Shown: one piece after another, positions 6,936 through 12,792 of the stretch
How the letters are laid out: each line of letters starts with the position of its first letter
Numbering within the stretch: position 1 is the first letter of the stretch
NCBI GenBank assembly: GCA_910586735.1
Contig: CAJUJW010000070.1
Location: 1 to 12,792 of the forward strand
Reading direction: 5' to 3'
Length of the DNA stretch: 12,792 nucleotides
Source: an uncultured Oscillibacter sp.
GTDB taxonomy: Bacteria; Bacillota; Clostridia; Oscillospirales; Oscillospiraceae
Notes under the pieces: model-generated
What the model was told of the DNA's origin: nothing
Databases searched by the model: none
The model's input: the letters and a program-made list of their open reading frames with translations, nothing else
Translations under genes and position numbers: made by a program

Positions 6936-7007
6936 ATTGTTGCGTCCTTTCTGTATGAAATTTCGTGTTGATCATTCGTTCAAAACAGCGCTAACTCAGT
7001 GGCTTTT

Positions 7008-7036
7008 AGTTTAGCATAATCTGGGCCGCATTTCAA
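7008..7036 (-). promoter_or_regulatory. Extended -10 promoter of the sahH operon
   Basis: On the minus strand TTGAAA (7031-7036) is 17 nt from TAAACT (7008-7013), which is preceded by TGC, an extended -10. Transcription should start near 7001, leaving a leader of about 65 nt. The leader contains a short AGCGCT palindrome but no fold I recognise as a SAM or SAH riboswitch. Confidence 0.7.
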
Positions 7037-7090
7037 CCGCTTCCGTAAATGGCGGAGTGTCCCACCGCGCATCCTATAACAGGATCATGA

Positions 7091-7168
7091 TGTGGGGGCC
7101 GCCCTTGGCGGCCCGCCGATACAAGGATTGGACCTCACAGCGGGCCGCCCAAGGGGGCGGCCCCTACA
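7091..7168. repeat. REP-like GC-rich palindromic element, two facing hairpins
   Basis: The left arm (7091-7116) contains the stem GGGCCGCC-CTT-GGCGGCCC. The right arm (7140-7168) contains GGGCCGCCC-AAGG-GGGCGGCCC. The two arms are also imperfect reverse complements of each other (outer ends TGTGGGGGCC and GGCCCCTACA) across a 23-nt spacer, so the unit can fold as two hairpins or one long stem. Similar TGTAGGGGC...-type palindromes are common between genes in Oscillospiraceae-like genomes (recollection, not searched). There is no T-run after either stem, so it is not a standard terminator. Confidence 0.65.
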
Positions 7169-7309
7169 AAATAAAATCCGCCAATAGGACGCTCCTTTTG
7201 CGCGAACCCTTTTCCCTCTCTTATTGATAAGCATCTATAAGTTTTTCTTACGCCAAAATGACAAAAGGGGAAGTGATCCATCCTAAATCAAGGTCCAACA
7301 AACAAAAAC

Positions 7310-7954
7310 TCATCGAATTCCGTCCCATTCATCTAAAAATTCTGATATGAAATTCCGCATATAATTCTCTCTCTGCTCAGCGATTTCTTTGGCTGTATCT
7401 GTGTTTATCAAGTCTTTGAGTTGAAACAGCTTTTCATAAAAATGATTGATCGTTGTAGAAACATGATTTCGGTATTGATCCGCATTCATATTTAAAGTTG
7501 GTTTAATCCCGGGATCATGAATGACTCGATTATGATTTCCGCCATATGCAAAAGCTCGGGCAATTCCGACAGCTCCCATAGCGTCTAATCTGTCGGCGTC
7601 CTGTACGCACTTGCCCTCAATCGTTTCAGGTATAACGGAATCCGCTCCTCTGAAAGACACCTCATCAATAACATCACATATGGCTTTTACCGTTGTTTTC
7701 GATATACCATGTTTGTTCAAAAAGCCAACCGCCCTGTCCTTATTTTCATGTGTTTCAGGTGATAATTTGATGTCGTCGACATCATGCAGCAGTGCGGCCA
7801 ACTGAACGATAGTTAAATTTGCGTTTTCCTGTTCCGCGATTTTCGCCGCCATTTTGTATACTCTCAAAGTATGGAAATAATCATGACCGCTATAATCACC
7901 ATGAAATGTAGTTTTGATAAATTCAAGAGCGTCATTAACTACCATTTTATTCAT
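7310..7954 (-). CDS. HD-domain phosphohydrolase, YedJ/YpgQ-like
   Basis: 214 residues, the family length. HD-fold metal ligands are visible: His28 in YFHTLRVYK, His57-Asp58 in AALLHDVDD, and Asp121 in VQDADRLDAMGAVGIARAFA (118-137), the block that defines the YedJ/YpgQ group; Bacillus YpgQ has been described as a nucleoside-triphosphate pyrophosphohydrolase. The ATG at 7952-7954 is preferred over an in-frame GTG at 7961-7963, because the AGGTGA ribosome site is 5 nt before the ATG and includes the GTG itself. The gene stands alone with its own promoter. Its base composition is clearly AT-rich (below about 45% GC by eye) with AAA/GAT-type codons, unlike the very GC-rich neighbours, which suggests acquisition from another lineage. 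The physiological substrate is unknown. Confidence 0.87.
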   Translation of the reverse strand: MNKMVVNDALEFIKTTFHGDYSGHDYFHTLRVYKMAAKIAEQENANLTIVQLAALLHDVDDIKLSPETHENKDRAVGFLNKHGISKTTVKAICDVIDEVSFRGADSVIPETIEGKCVQDADRLDAMGAVGIARAFAYGGNHNRVIHDPGIKPTLNMNADQYRNHVSTTINHFYEKLFQLKDLINTDTAKEIAEQRENYMRNFISEFLDEWDGIR

Positions 7955-7988
7955 AAATCTCACCTACAAATTGGATTTTATTGAGCTA

Positions 7989-8017
7989 ACTATAGCACAA
8001 GCAATTTCTCATTTCAA
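7989..8017 (-). promoter_or_regulatory. Extended -10 promoter of the HD-domain gene
   Basis: On the minus strand TTGAAA (8012-8017), a 17-nt spacer and TATAGT (7989-7994), preceded by TGC as an extended -10. The expected start is near 7982, with a leader of about 28 nt. Confidence 0.75.
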
Positions 8018-8038
8018 GAAACCATTGGTGAAATTGCT
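8000..8038. promoter_or_regulatory. 9-bp inverted repeat around the -35 of the HD-gene promoter
   Basis: AGCAATTTC (8000-8008) and GAAATTGCT (8030-8038) are perfect inverted copies 21 nt apart, flanking the -35 box at 8012-8017. This arrangement fits an operator for a dimeric regulator, but no regulator gene is nearby. Confidence 0.3.
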
Positions 8039-8098
8039 GACGGTCAAAGCCGCCAACACGGAAGAATAAAGGATATTTGCGCGCCGCAAAATCTGCCG

Positions 8099-8127
8099 TT
8101 GAAGATTTCCCCAATCTGGGCTATACT
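8099..8127 (+). promoter_or_regulatory. Sigma-A type promoter of the helicase gene
   Basis: TTGAAG (8099-8104), a 17-nt spacer and TATACT (8122-8127). Transcription would start near 8134, about 40 nt before the ATG at 8174. A small 6-bp hairpin (TTTGCG/CGCAAA, 8076-8090) lies just upstream. This placement rules out any helicase start before about 8134. Confidence 0.75.
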
Positions 8128-8173
8128 AGATATCAGTATCGACAGTTTTCTCAGATGGAAGGGGGGATCCGCC

Positions 8174-10411
8174 ATGTCTGGAAGGTCCGGGGGAAAGAGC
8201 TGGTCGGCCACCGTGCTGCGGAGGCGGGGCTGGACCAACGAGCTGATGAAGCAGCTGCTGCCCAGACCTCACATCCTGATGTCCAACGGACGCCCCATCC
8301 GTATGTGGAACCAGGAGGACGTGCGCCGGGCGGAAAAGGACGCCTCCTTCGCCCAGGGGCGGGCGAACCCGGAACTGCGGGGGGCCGCCCTCCGGGCCGC
8401 AGCACCCGGCGTGCGGCATGCCAAATTCCTGCTGACCCAGGCATGGGAGGAAGCGAAACGGGACGAGTCCGCCCCCTGGCTGCTGGCGCGGCACTGCCAC
8501 GGGGCCATTCTGACCCGGCTGGCCACCGTGCCCAGGAGCCGGGCCTTCGACCAGAACCGGGCCATCGGGCAGACGCGGGAGTTCCTGGCCCTGGAGCAGA
8601 GCTGCACCGGCAGCCATCTGACGGCGGTGCTGAAAAACTTCCTCCGGGCGGCCCCGTGGCTGGGGGAGTGCGCCGACCATCCCCAGGCCCGGCAGACGCT
8701 GGAGCGCTATCCCCAGGTGCTCCGGGGGGCCTGCGCCCAGGTGCTGGCGGAGTTCGCCGCCGCCCAGCCGGAGGCGGACCTGGAGGCCATGCTGCGGGCC
8801 GAGGGCTTCCCCCAGACCCAGTTCTTCCAGGAGGGCCTGGGGGCGGTGTGGTCGGTGTGGTACGTGCCCAGGGCCATCCGCACCAGTCTGTCCCTGCTCA
8901 TCGCCCTGAACCCCAAGGACGAGTACCCGGAGGCCCGCCGCCTCCACCGCCGGTTTGTCCTCCACCTGGGGGGCACCAACACTGGGAAGACCTACGCCGG
9001 GTTCCAGCGGCTGAAACAGGCCCGAAGCGGCGTGTACCTGGCCCCCCTGCGCCTCCTGGCCCTGGAGGCCCAGGAGACGATGCTGGAGGCGGGGGTGGAT
9101 TGCAGCCTTACCACCGGGGAGGAGGAGGACTTCCGAACCTGGGACACCCACACCGCCGCCACCGCTGAAAAGCTGGACCTGAAACGTTATTACGACGTGG
9201 CCGTCATTGATGAGTGTCAGATGATCGCGGACCCCCAGCGGGGCTACGCCTGGACCAGGGCCATCCTGGGGGTGCTGGCCCCGGAGGTCCATCTGTGCGC
9301 CGCCCCGGAGGCGGAGGACCTGCTGATCCGCCTCATCGAGAGCTGTGGGGACAGCTACGAGGTGGAGGTCCACCGGCGGACCACGCCCCTGGTGTGCATG
9401 ACCCGCACGGTGGACTATCACCGGGTCCAGCCGGGGGACGCCCTCATCACCTTCTCCAAGGTGGGGGTCCTCAGCGTGGCGGAGGACCTGCGCCAGAGCG
9501 GGAAGGAGCCCGCCATCATCTACGGCGCCCTGCCCTACTCCACCCGGCGGCGGCAGATGGAGGGCTTTTTGAAGGGGGAGATGGAGTATATCGTCTCCAC
9601 CGACGCCATCGGCATGGGCCTGAACCTGCCCATCCGGCGCATCATCTTCATGGAGACGGAGAAGTTCGACGGTGTGGAGCGCCGGGAGCTGAGGCCGGAG
9701 GAGATCCGCCAGATCGCCGGGCGGGCGGGGCGCTTCGGCATGTACAACCGGGGCTACGTGGGGGCCACCCAGGGCCTGCCCATTATCCGGGCGGGGCTGG
9801 AGGCGGCGATTCCGCCCCTGGACCACGCCGTGGTAGGGTTCTCCGACCTGGTGCTCCAGGCGGAGTTCGACCTGCTGGAGGTGCTGACGGAGTGGAACAA
9901 GATGCCCACGGTGGAGCCCTACCGGAAGCTGGACATCTCCCGGTATATCACCATCATCTCCAAGCTGCGGGAGATGGGCTTCACCCTCACCCGGGAACAG
10001 GAGCTCAGGGCCGCCAACATCCCCTTTGACGAGACGGAGGAGCCCCTGCGGGACCTGTTCTTCTCCTTCCTCCGCCGCTGGCAGCAGGGGGAGGACATCG
10101 AGCAGCCCGGCCTGCCGGAGGGGGACCCCACCCTGCCGGAGCTGGAGCTGTATTATCGGAAGCTGGACCTCTATTTCTCCTTCGCCAAGGCCTTCGGCTG
10201 TCCCGTGGACGAGGAAAAGCTCTACGACAGCCGGGAGGAGGTGGCCGACGAAATCAACGAGATTCTCCTCCACCGCCTGCGGAACAACATCCGCTTCTGC
10301 GCCCGCTGCGGAAAGGCGCTGCCCCTGTACCACCGGGGGCGGCTGTGCGACGAGTGCTATCACAAGGAGCGAAAGAGCGGCCCCCGGCGGCCCGGACGCT
10401 CCAGTCAATAA
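8174..10411 (+). CDS. SUV3-type DExH RNA helicase with C-terminal zinc ribbon
   Basis: 745 residues. The helicase core matches the mitochondrial SUV3 family, not ordinary DEAD-box or RecQ proteins: motif I GGTNTGKT (266-273), APLRLLALE (290-298), TTGEE (313-317), motif II DECQM (346-350) followed by DPQRGYAWTRAILG (353-366), HLCAAPEA (373-380), FSKVGVLSV (427-435), motif V STDAIGMGLNLPIRRIIF (475-492) and motif VI QIAGRAGRFG (513-522). A SUV3-like C-terminal helical part follows (ELYYRKLDLYFSFAKAF, 658-674). Residues 709-728 form a CxxC...CxxC zinc ribbon, which human SUV3 lacks. The first 260 residues have no motif I can name. SUV3 proteins unwind RNA or RNA-DNA duplexes with ATP, usually with a 3'-exonuclease. 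The ATG at 8174 has a GGAAGGGGGG site about 7 nt upstream. It is a single-gene unit with its own promoter and terminator. Confidence 0.88.
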   Translation: MSGRSGGKSWSATVLRRRGWTNELMKQLLPRPHILMSNGRPIRMWNQEDVRRAEKDASFAQGRANPELRGAALRAAAPGVRHAKFLLTQAWEEAKRDESAPWLLARHCHGAILTRLATVPRSRAFDQNRAIGQTREFLALEQSCTGSHLTAVLKNFLRAAPWLGECADHPQARQTLERYPQVLRGACAQVLAEFAAAQPEADLEAMLRAEGFPQTQFFQEGLGAVWSVWYVPRAIRTSLSLLIALNPKDEYPEARRLHRRFVLHLGGTNTGKTYAGFQRLKQARSGVYLAPLRLLALEAQETMLEAGVDCSLTTGEEEDFRTWDTHTAATAEKLDLKRYYDVAVIDECQMIADPQRGYAWTRAILGVLAPEVHLCAAPEAEDLLIRLIESCGDSYEVEVHRRTTPLVCMTRTVDYHRVQPGDALITFSKVGVLSVAEDLRQSGKEPAIIYGALPYSTRRRQMEGFLKGEMEYIVSTDAIGMGLNLPIRRIIFMETEKFDGVERRELRPEEIRQIAGRAGRFGMYNRGYVGATQGLPIIRAGLEAAIPPLDHAVVGFSDLVLQAEFDLLEVLTEWNKMPTVEPYRKLDISRYITIISKLREMGFTLTREQELRAANIPFDETEEPLRDLFFSFLRRWQQGEDIEQPGLPEGDPTLPELELYYRKLDLYFSFAKAFGCPVDEEKLYDSREEVADEINEILLHRLRNNIRFCARCGKALPLYHRGRLCDECYHKERKSGPRRPGRSSQ

Positions 10412-10418
10412 CAGCAAG

Positions 10419-10455
10419 AGAGGGCGGACCGCAAAGCGGTCCGCCCTCTGTTTTT
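10419..10455 (+). terminator. Rho-independent terminator of the helicase gene
   Basis: A perfect 14-bp stem (AGAGGGCGGACCGC / GCGGTCCGCCCTCT) with an AAA loop, followed by GTTTTT, begins 8 nt after the helicase stop codon. It lies between converging genes; on the minus strand only CTTGCTGTTATT follows, so it may stop the nucleoside hydrolase transcript less efficiently. Confidence 0.9.
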
Positions 10456-10482
10456 CTCTTCCGAAGACGCTCGCGCCTCCGT

Positions 10483-11418
10483 CTAGTCGTACCGGCGAAG
10501 GCCGGTCTCGATGATGTCCCAAAAGCGCCCCACATCGATGTCCACCGCCACGTCCGCCGTGGCAGGGAGACCCAGATAGCCGAAGCAGTCGCAGTTCGTC
10601 CGGCCGTAGGAGTCGCCGTGGCTCAGGTCGATGCGCACATTCATGGGCTTGACGGTCACCAGGGCCGGGTCCAGCAGGGAGGCGATGGTGACAGGGTCGT
10701 GGAGGGGCCCGCCCTCCCAGCCGAAGACCTCCTTCTGGGTTTTGCAGAAGTGCCCCATCAGGTCCACGAACAGACGGGAGGCCCGGGTGTCCGCTCTCGC
10801 CATCCGCTCCACAATCTCAGGGTAGCAGAGTACCTTCCTGGTCACGTCCAGACCAATCATGGTAATGGGCCGGCCGGAGGTAAAGCAGATGTGGGCGGCC
10901 TCCGGGTCGGCCAGGATGTTGAACTCCGCCGCCGGGGTCACGTTCCCGTTGGTGCAGGAGCCCCCCATCAGGACGATCCGCTGAATCTTCCCGGCGATTT
11001 CGGGGTTCATCCGCAGAGCCATGGCCAGATTCGTCATAGGGCCGGAGGTGACCACCACAACGTCCCCGTCCGAGGCCAGCAGGGCCCGGATAAGGAAGCT
11101 CACGGCGTGCTCCTGTTCCGGCGTCTTCCGCAGGGGCGGGAAGACCGGGCCGTCCAGCCCCGTTTTGCCGTGGATGTCCCCGGCGGTGACGCGGTCCCGG
11201 ACCATGGGCCGCCCGCAGCCCCCGTAAACCGTGACCTCCTCCCGGCCCAGCCATTGCAGAACGTGACAGGCGTTGCGGACAGTGTTGTCCAGGGTCTGGT
11301 TTCCCGCCACAACGGTGACGCCCAGAAGCTCCAGCTCCGGGCTGCCCGCCGCCAGCGTGAGGGCGACGGCGTCGTCGTGTCCGGGGTCGCAGTCGTAGAT
11401 GAGTTTCCGCTTTGCCAT
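10483..11418 (-). CDS. Nucleoside hydrolase (IunH/RihA family)
   Basis: 311 residues, the normal length. It hydrolyses ribonucleosides to base plus ribose in the cytoplasm. The calcium-binding N-terminal motif YDCDPGHDDA (8-17) supplies Asp11, Asp15 and Asp16. VAGNQTLDNTVRN (37-49), GLDGP (87-91), TSGPMTN (124-130), LMGG (150-153), TPAAEFNILADPEAA (161-175) and HDP (240-242) complete the active site. The sequence resembles E. coli RihA in HGKTGLDGP and TPAAEFNI, but pyrimidine versus purine preference cannot be read reliably. The ATG at 11416-11418 has AAAAGGAG 9 nt upstream. It is the last gene after nucleoside ABC permeases, 43 nt downstream of the NupQ-like gene, so imported nucleosides are the likely substrates. 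Confidence 0.92.
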   Translation of the reverse strand: MAKRKLIYDCDPGHDDAVALTLAAGSPELELLGVTVVAGNQTLDNTVRNACHVLQWLGREEVTVYGGCGRPMVRDRVTAGDIHGKTGLDGPVFPPLRKTPEQEHAVSFLIRALLASDGDVVVVTSGPMTNLAMALRMNPEIAGKIQRIVLMGGSCTNGNVTPAAEFNILADPEAAHICFTSGRPITMIGLDVTRKVLCYPEIVERMARADTRASRLFVDLMGHFCKTQKEVFGWEGGPLHDPVTIASLLDPALVTVKPMNVRIDLSHGDSYGRTNCDCFGYLGLPATADVAVDIDVGRFWDIIETGLRRYD

Positions 11419-11448
11419 GAGCGCCGCTCCTTTTCAAGATGAGTTTTA

Positions 11449-11476
11449 CGGGAGACCGGCGTCACCGGTCCTCCCG
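11449..11476 (-). promoter_or_regulatory. Hairpin spanning the NupQ-like stop codon
   Basis: An 11-bp stem with one bulged base (plus strand CGGGAGACCGG, loop CGTCA, CCGGT-C-CTCCCG) encloses the permease stop codon (11462-11464) in its loop. No T-run follows, so it is not a classic terminator. It could stabilise or partly separate the transporter and hydrolase messages. Confidence 0.45.
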
Positions 11477-12457
11477 GAAGTAGGCCAGCCCCAGGCTGGC
11501 GGGGGGCTGCTTTTCCTTGTTGTTGCGCATGCTGGAGACAATGAGCACCACCACCGTCACCACGTAGGGCAGAATCTTGTAAAGCTGGGTGGGCACAAAG
11601 GGCAGCACCAACCGCAGGTACAGAATCATCAGCGCCCCGAAGAGCACCGAGCCCCAGATGGCCGCCAGGGGCCGCCACATGCAGAAGATGACCAGGGCCA
11701 CCGCCAGCCAGCCCACGCCGCTGAGGCCCTCGTGGTTCCAGACGCACCCGGCGATGGTCATGATATACACCATGCCCCCCACGGCGGAGATCCCGCCGCC
11801 GATGACCGTGGCCAGGTACTTGTACCGCTCCACGGCGATGCCCGCCGCGTCCGCCGTGGCGGGGGACTCGCCCACAGAGCGAAGGTACAGCCCCGTCCGG
11901 GTGCGGTTCAGGAAGAAGAACATGCCCCCGGCCAGAATCAGCCCCAGGTAGAAAAACACGCTGTTGCCGAAGAGCACGCCGCCCACCACGGGGAGCTTCT
12001 GGAGGGCCGCCGGGAAGGGGGAGTTCTGGAAAAAGCCCTTCAGGGCGTTGCCGATGGAGATGTACCCGTTCTCCCGGACCCGCATGAACTCGCCCACGAA
12101 CTGGCCCACGCCTGTGCCGAAGATGGACAGGGCCAGGCCGGTGACGTTCTGGTTGGCCCGGAGGGTGATGGTGAGGAAGCTGAAAATCAGGGAGGCCAGG
12201 GCCCCCGCCAGGAAGGCGCACAGAATGCCGATGCTCACGGCCAAAAGGCCGTTGGCCCCCGCCCCGGCGGCCTTCTCATAGTAGAACACGCCCCCCAGGC
12301 CCAGGGCGCCGCCCATGAACATGATGCCCTCCACGCCCAGGTTCAGATTGCCGGACTTCTCCGTCAGAATCTCCCCCAGGGTGCCGAAGAGCAGCGGCGT
12401 ACCGTAGGTGATGGCGGCGATGATGAGGGCCAGGAACAAGCTCAGGAAGTTACTCAT
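11462..12457 (-). CDS. nupQ: Nucleoside ABC transporter permease, NupQ-like (BPD_transp_2 family)
   Basis: 331 residues, almost entirely hydrophobic, with roughly eight to ten membrane segments. The family-typical block EKSGNLNLGVEGIMFMGG (33-50) follows the first segment. GESPATADAAGIAVERYKYL (196-215) is the cytoplasmic coupling loop that contacts the ATPase, and GWLAVALVIFCMWRPLAAIW (249-268) is the conserved late membrane region. This family pairs with a second permease, an ATPase with two cassettes and a BMP-type lipoprotein to import purine or pyrimidine nucleosides. The ATG overlaps the stop of the upstream permease by 4 nt (ATGA, 12454-12457) and has a strong AAGGAGG site 8 nt upstream. 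Downstream is a nucleoside hydrolase, which supports nucleosides as cargo. Ribose or another sugar is the alternative. Confidence 0.88.
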   Translation of the reverse strand: MSNFLSLFLALIIAAITYGTPLLFGTLGEILTEKSGNLNLGVEGIMFMGGALGLGGVFYYEKAAGAGANGLLAVSIGILCAFLAGALASLIFSFLTITLRANQNVTGLALSIFGTGVGQFVGEFMRVRENGYISIGNALKGFFQNSPFPAALQKLPVVGGVLFGNSVFFYLGLILAGGMFFFLNRTRTGLYLRSVGESPATADAAGIAVERYKYLATVIGGGISAVGGMVYIMTIAGCVWNHEGLSGVGWLAVALVIFCMWRPLAAIWGSVLFGALMILYLRLVLPFVPTQLYKILPYVVTVVVLIVSSMRNNKEKQPPASLGLAYFREDR

Positions 12458-12792
12458 TGCCGCGCCTCCTTCCTTCCCGCGCTGCGGAAGATCAGCTTGT
12501 AGTTGATGAAGAACTCACAGCCCAGCATGCAGAAGAGCAGGATGCCGGTGATGATGTCCGAGATGGAGGTGGGCACCGCCATGCGGGTCTGGAGGGTCTC
12601 GGCCCCCTTGCTCAAAACCGCCAGCAAACCGGAGATGCCCACCATGGCGAAGGCGTTCAGCTGGCTGAGCCAGGCCACGGTGATGGACGTGAAGCCCACG
12701 CCCCCGGCCACGCCGTCGTACAGGGTGTTGTTGGCCCCGGAGGCCACGATGAAGCCCACGATGCCGCTGATGGCCCCGGAGAGGAACATGGT
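12454..12792 (-). CDS. nupP: Nucleoside ABC transporter permease, NupP-like, C-terminal 112 residues (cut by window edge)
   Basis: Only the C-terminal 112 residues are inside the window; the gene continues past the right edge. The visible part has the family-typical stretches MFLSGAISGIVGF, YDGVAGGVGFTSITVAWL and LNAFAMVGISGLLAVLSKGA. Two or three hydrophobic segments follow, and it ends in a short basic tail (SAGRKEARQ). It overlaps the NupQ-like gene by 4 nt, so the two membrane subunits are translationally coupled. The ATPase and the substrate-binding lipoprotein expected upstream would lie outside the window. Confidence 0.85.
   Translation of the reverse strand, partial: TMFLSGAISGIVGFIVASGANNTLYDGVAGGVGFTSITVAWLSQLNAFAMVGISGLLAVLSKGAETLQTRMAVPTSISDIITGILLFCMLGCEFFINYKLIFRSAGRKEARQ

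Larger units (their letters stand above)
6936..7309. other. Intergenic region between sahH and the HD gene
   Basis: This 374-bp gap holds the sahH leader and promoter (6936-7036), a small hairpin ATCCT/AGGAT at about 7071-7085, the double-hairpin repeat at 7091-7168, and an AT-rich tail (7169-7309) downstream of the HD gene. I see no gene and no clear terminator for the HD gene in it. Confidence 0.7.

Noticed and set aside
6936..7007. SAH or SAM riboswitch in the leader of the sahH operon
   Set aside because: The leader is only about 65 nt, and I find no conserved riboswitch core or expression-platform hairpin, only a short AGCGCT palindrome. A covariance-model search would settle it; a significant hit would overturn this.
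7091..7168. The double hairpin as a terminator or a two-unit CRISPR-like repeat
   Set aside because: No T-run follows either stem on either strand, and there are only two arms that are inverted rather than direct copies, so the repeat-element reading is better.
7200..7309. Rho-independent terminator for the HD-domain gene
   Set aside because: The stretch has T-runs (TTTTTG, TTTTGTC) but no stem of more than 4-5 bp before them.
8099..8173. Extending the helicase N-terminus to a TTG at 8099
   Set aside because: That codon is part of the -35 box of a strong promoter whose transcript starts near 8134, and the ATG at 8174 has a proper ribosome site.
10456..10482. A separate terminator for the nucleoside hydrolase gene
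   Set aside because: Only very short inverted matches occur here; the helicase terminator just beyond may serve both directions, though weakly on the minus strand.

Overview
The window is a high-GC stretch with long uninterrupted genes, strong AGGAG-type ribosome binding sites, frequent GTG/TTG starts and sigma-A type TTGAxx-17-TATAAT promoters. Together with a PTS/1-phosphofructokinase locus, Nup-type nucleoside ABC permeases and a GC-rich REP-like palindrome, this suggests a high-GC gut Clostridia member, probably Oscillospiraceae-like (Flavonifractor, Lawsonibacter or Intestinimonas relatives). The placement is inference from gene content and composition, not a marker-gene result. Most genes are on the minus strand; only the helicase is on the plus strand.

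Layout. (1) 1-1826, minus: a sugar locus, reading deoR-type regulator, then 1-phosphofructokinase, then a mannitol-type PTS permease (first 27 codons only, cut by the left edge). A clear promoter with repeated ATCAA half-sites lies at 1879-1921. (2) 2033-6935, minus: a compact four-gene operon reading S-adenosylhomocysteine (or S-inosylhomocysteine) hydrolase, SAH/MTA deaminase, YqhD/butanol-dehydrogenase-type aldehyde reductase, and class I/II aminotransferase. It is bounded by a strong extended -10 promoter (7008-7036) and a 13-bp-stem terminator (1989-2017). (3) 6936-8173: an AT-rich patch holding a double-hairpin REP-like element, an HD-domain phosphohydrolase (minus) with its own promoter, and the divergent helicase promoter. 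(4) 8174-10411, plus: a SUV3-type RNA helicase with a C-terminal zinc ribbon, with its own promoter and terminator. (5) 10483-12792, minus: the 3' end of a nucleoside uptake operon, reading NupP-like permease (partial), NupQ-like permease and nucleoside hydrolase.

How the genes may work together. The deaminase next to a SahH of the Thermotoga/methanogen type suggests that SAH can be deaminated to S-inosylhomocysteine and then split to inosine and homocysteine. The aldehyde reductase and aminotransferase in the same transcription unit have no obvious place in that route and are the best lead to an undescribed extension of SAM by-product salvage. The nucleoside transporter/hydrolase operon 3.5 kb away would handle inosine-type nucleosides, but it is a separate transcription unit. 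No CRISPR array, tRNA, rRNA, insertion sequence or phage gene is visible.
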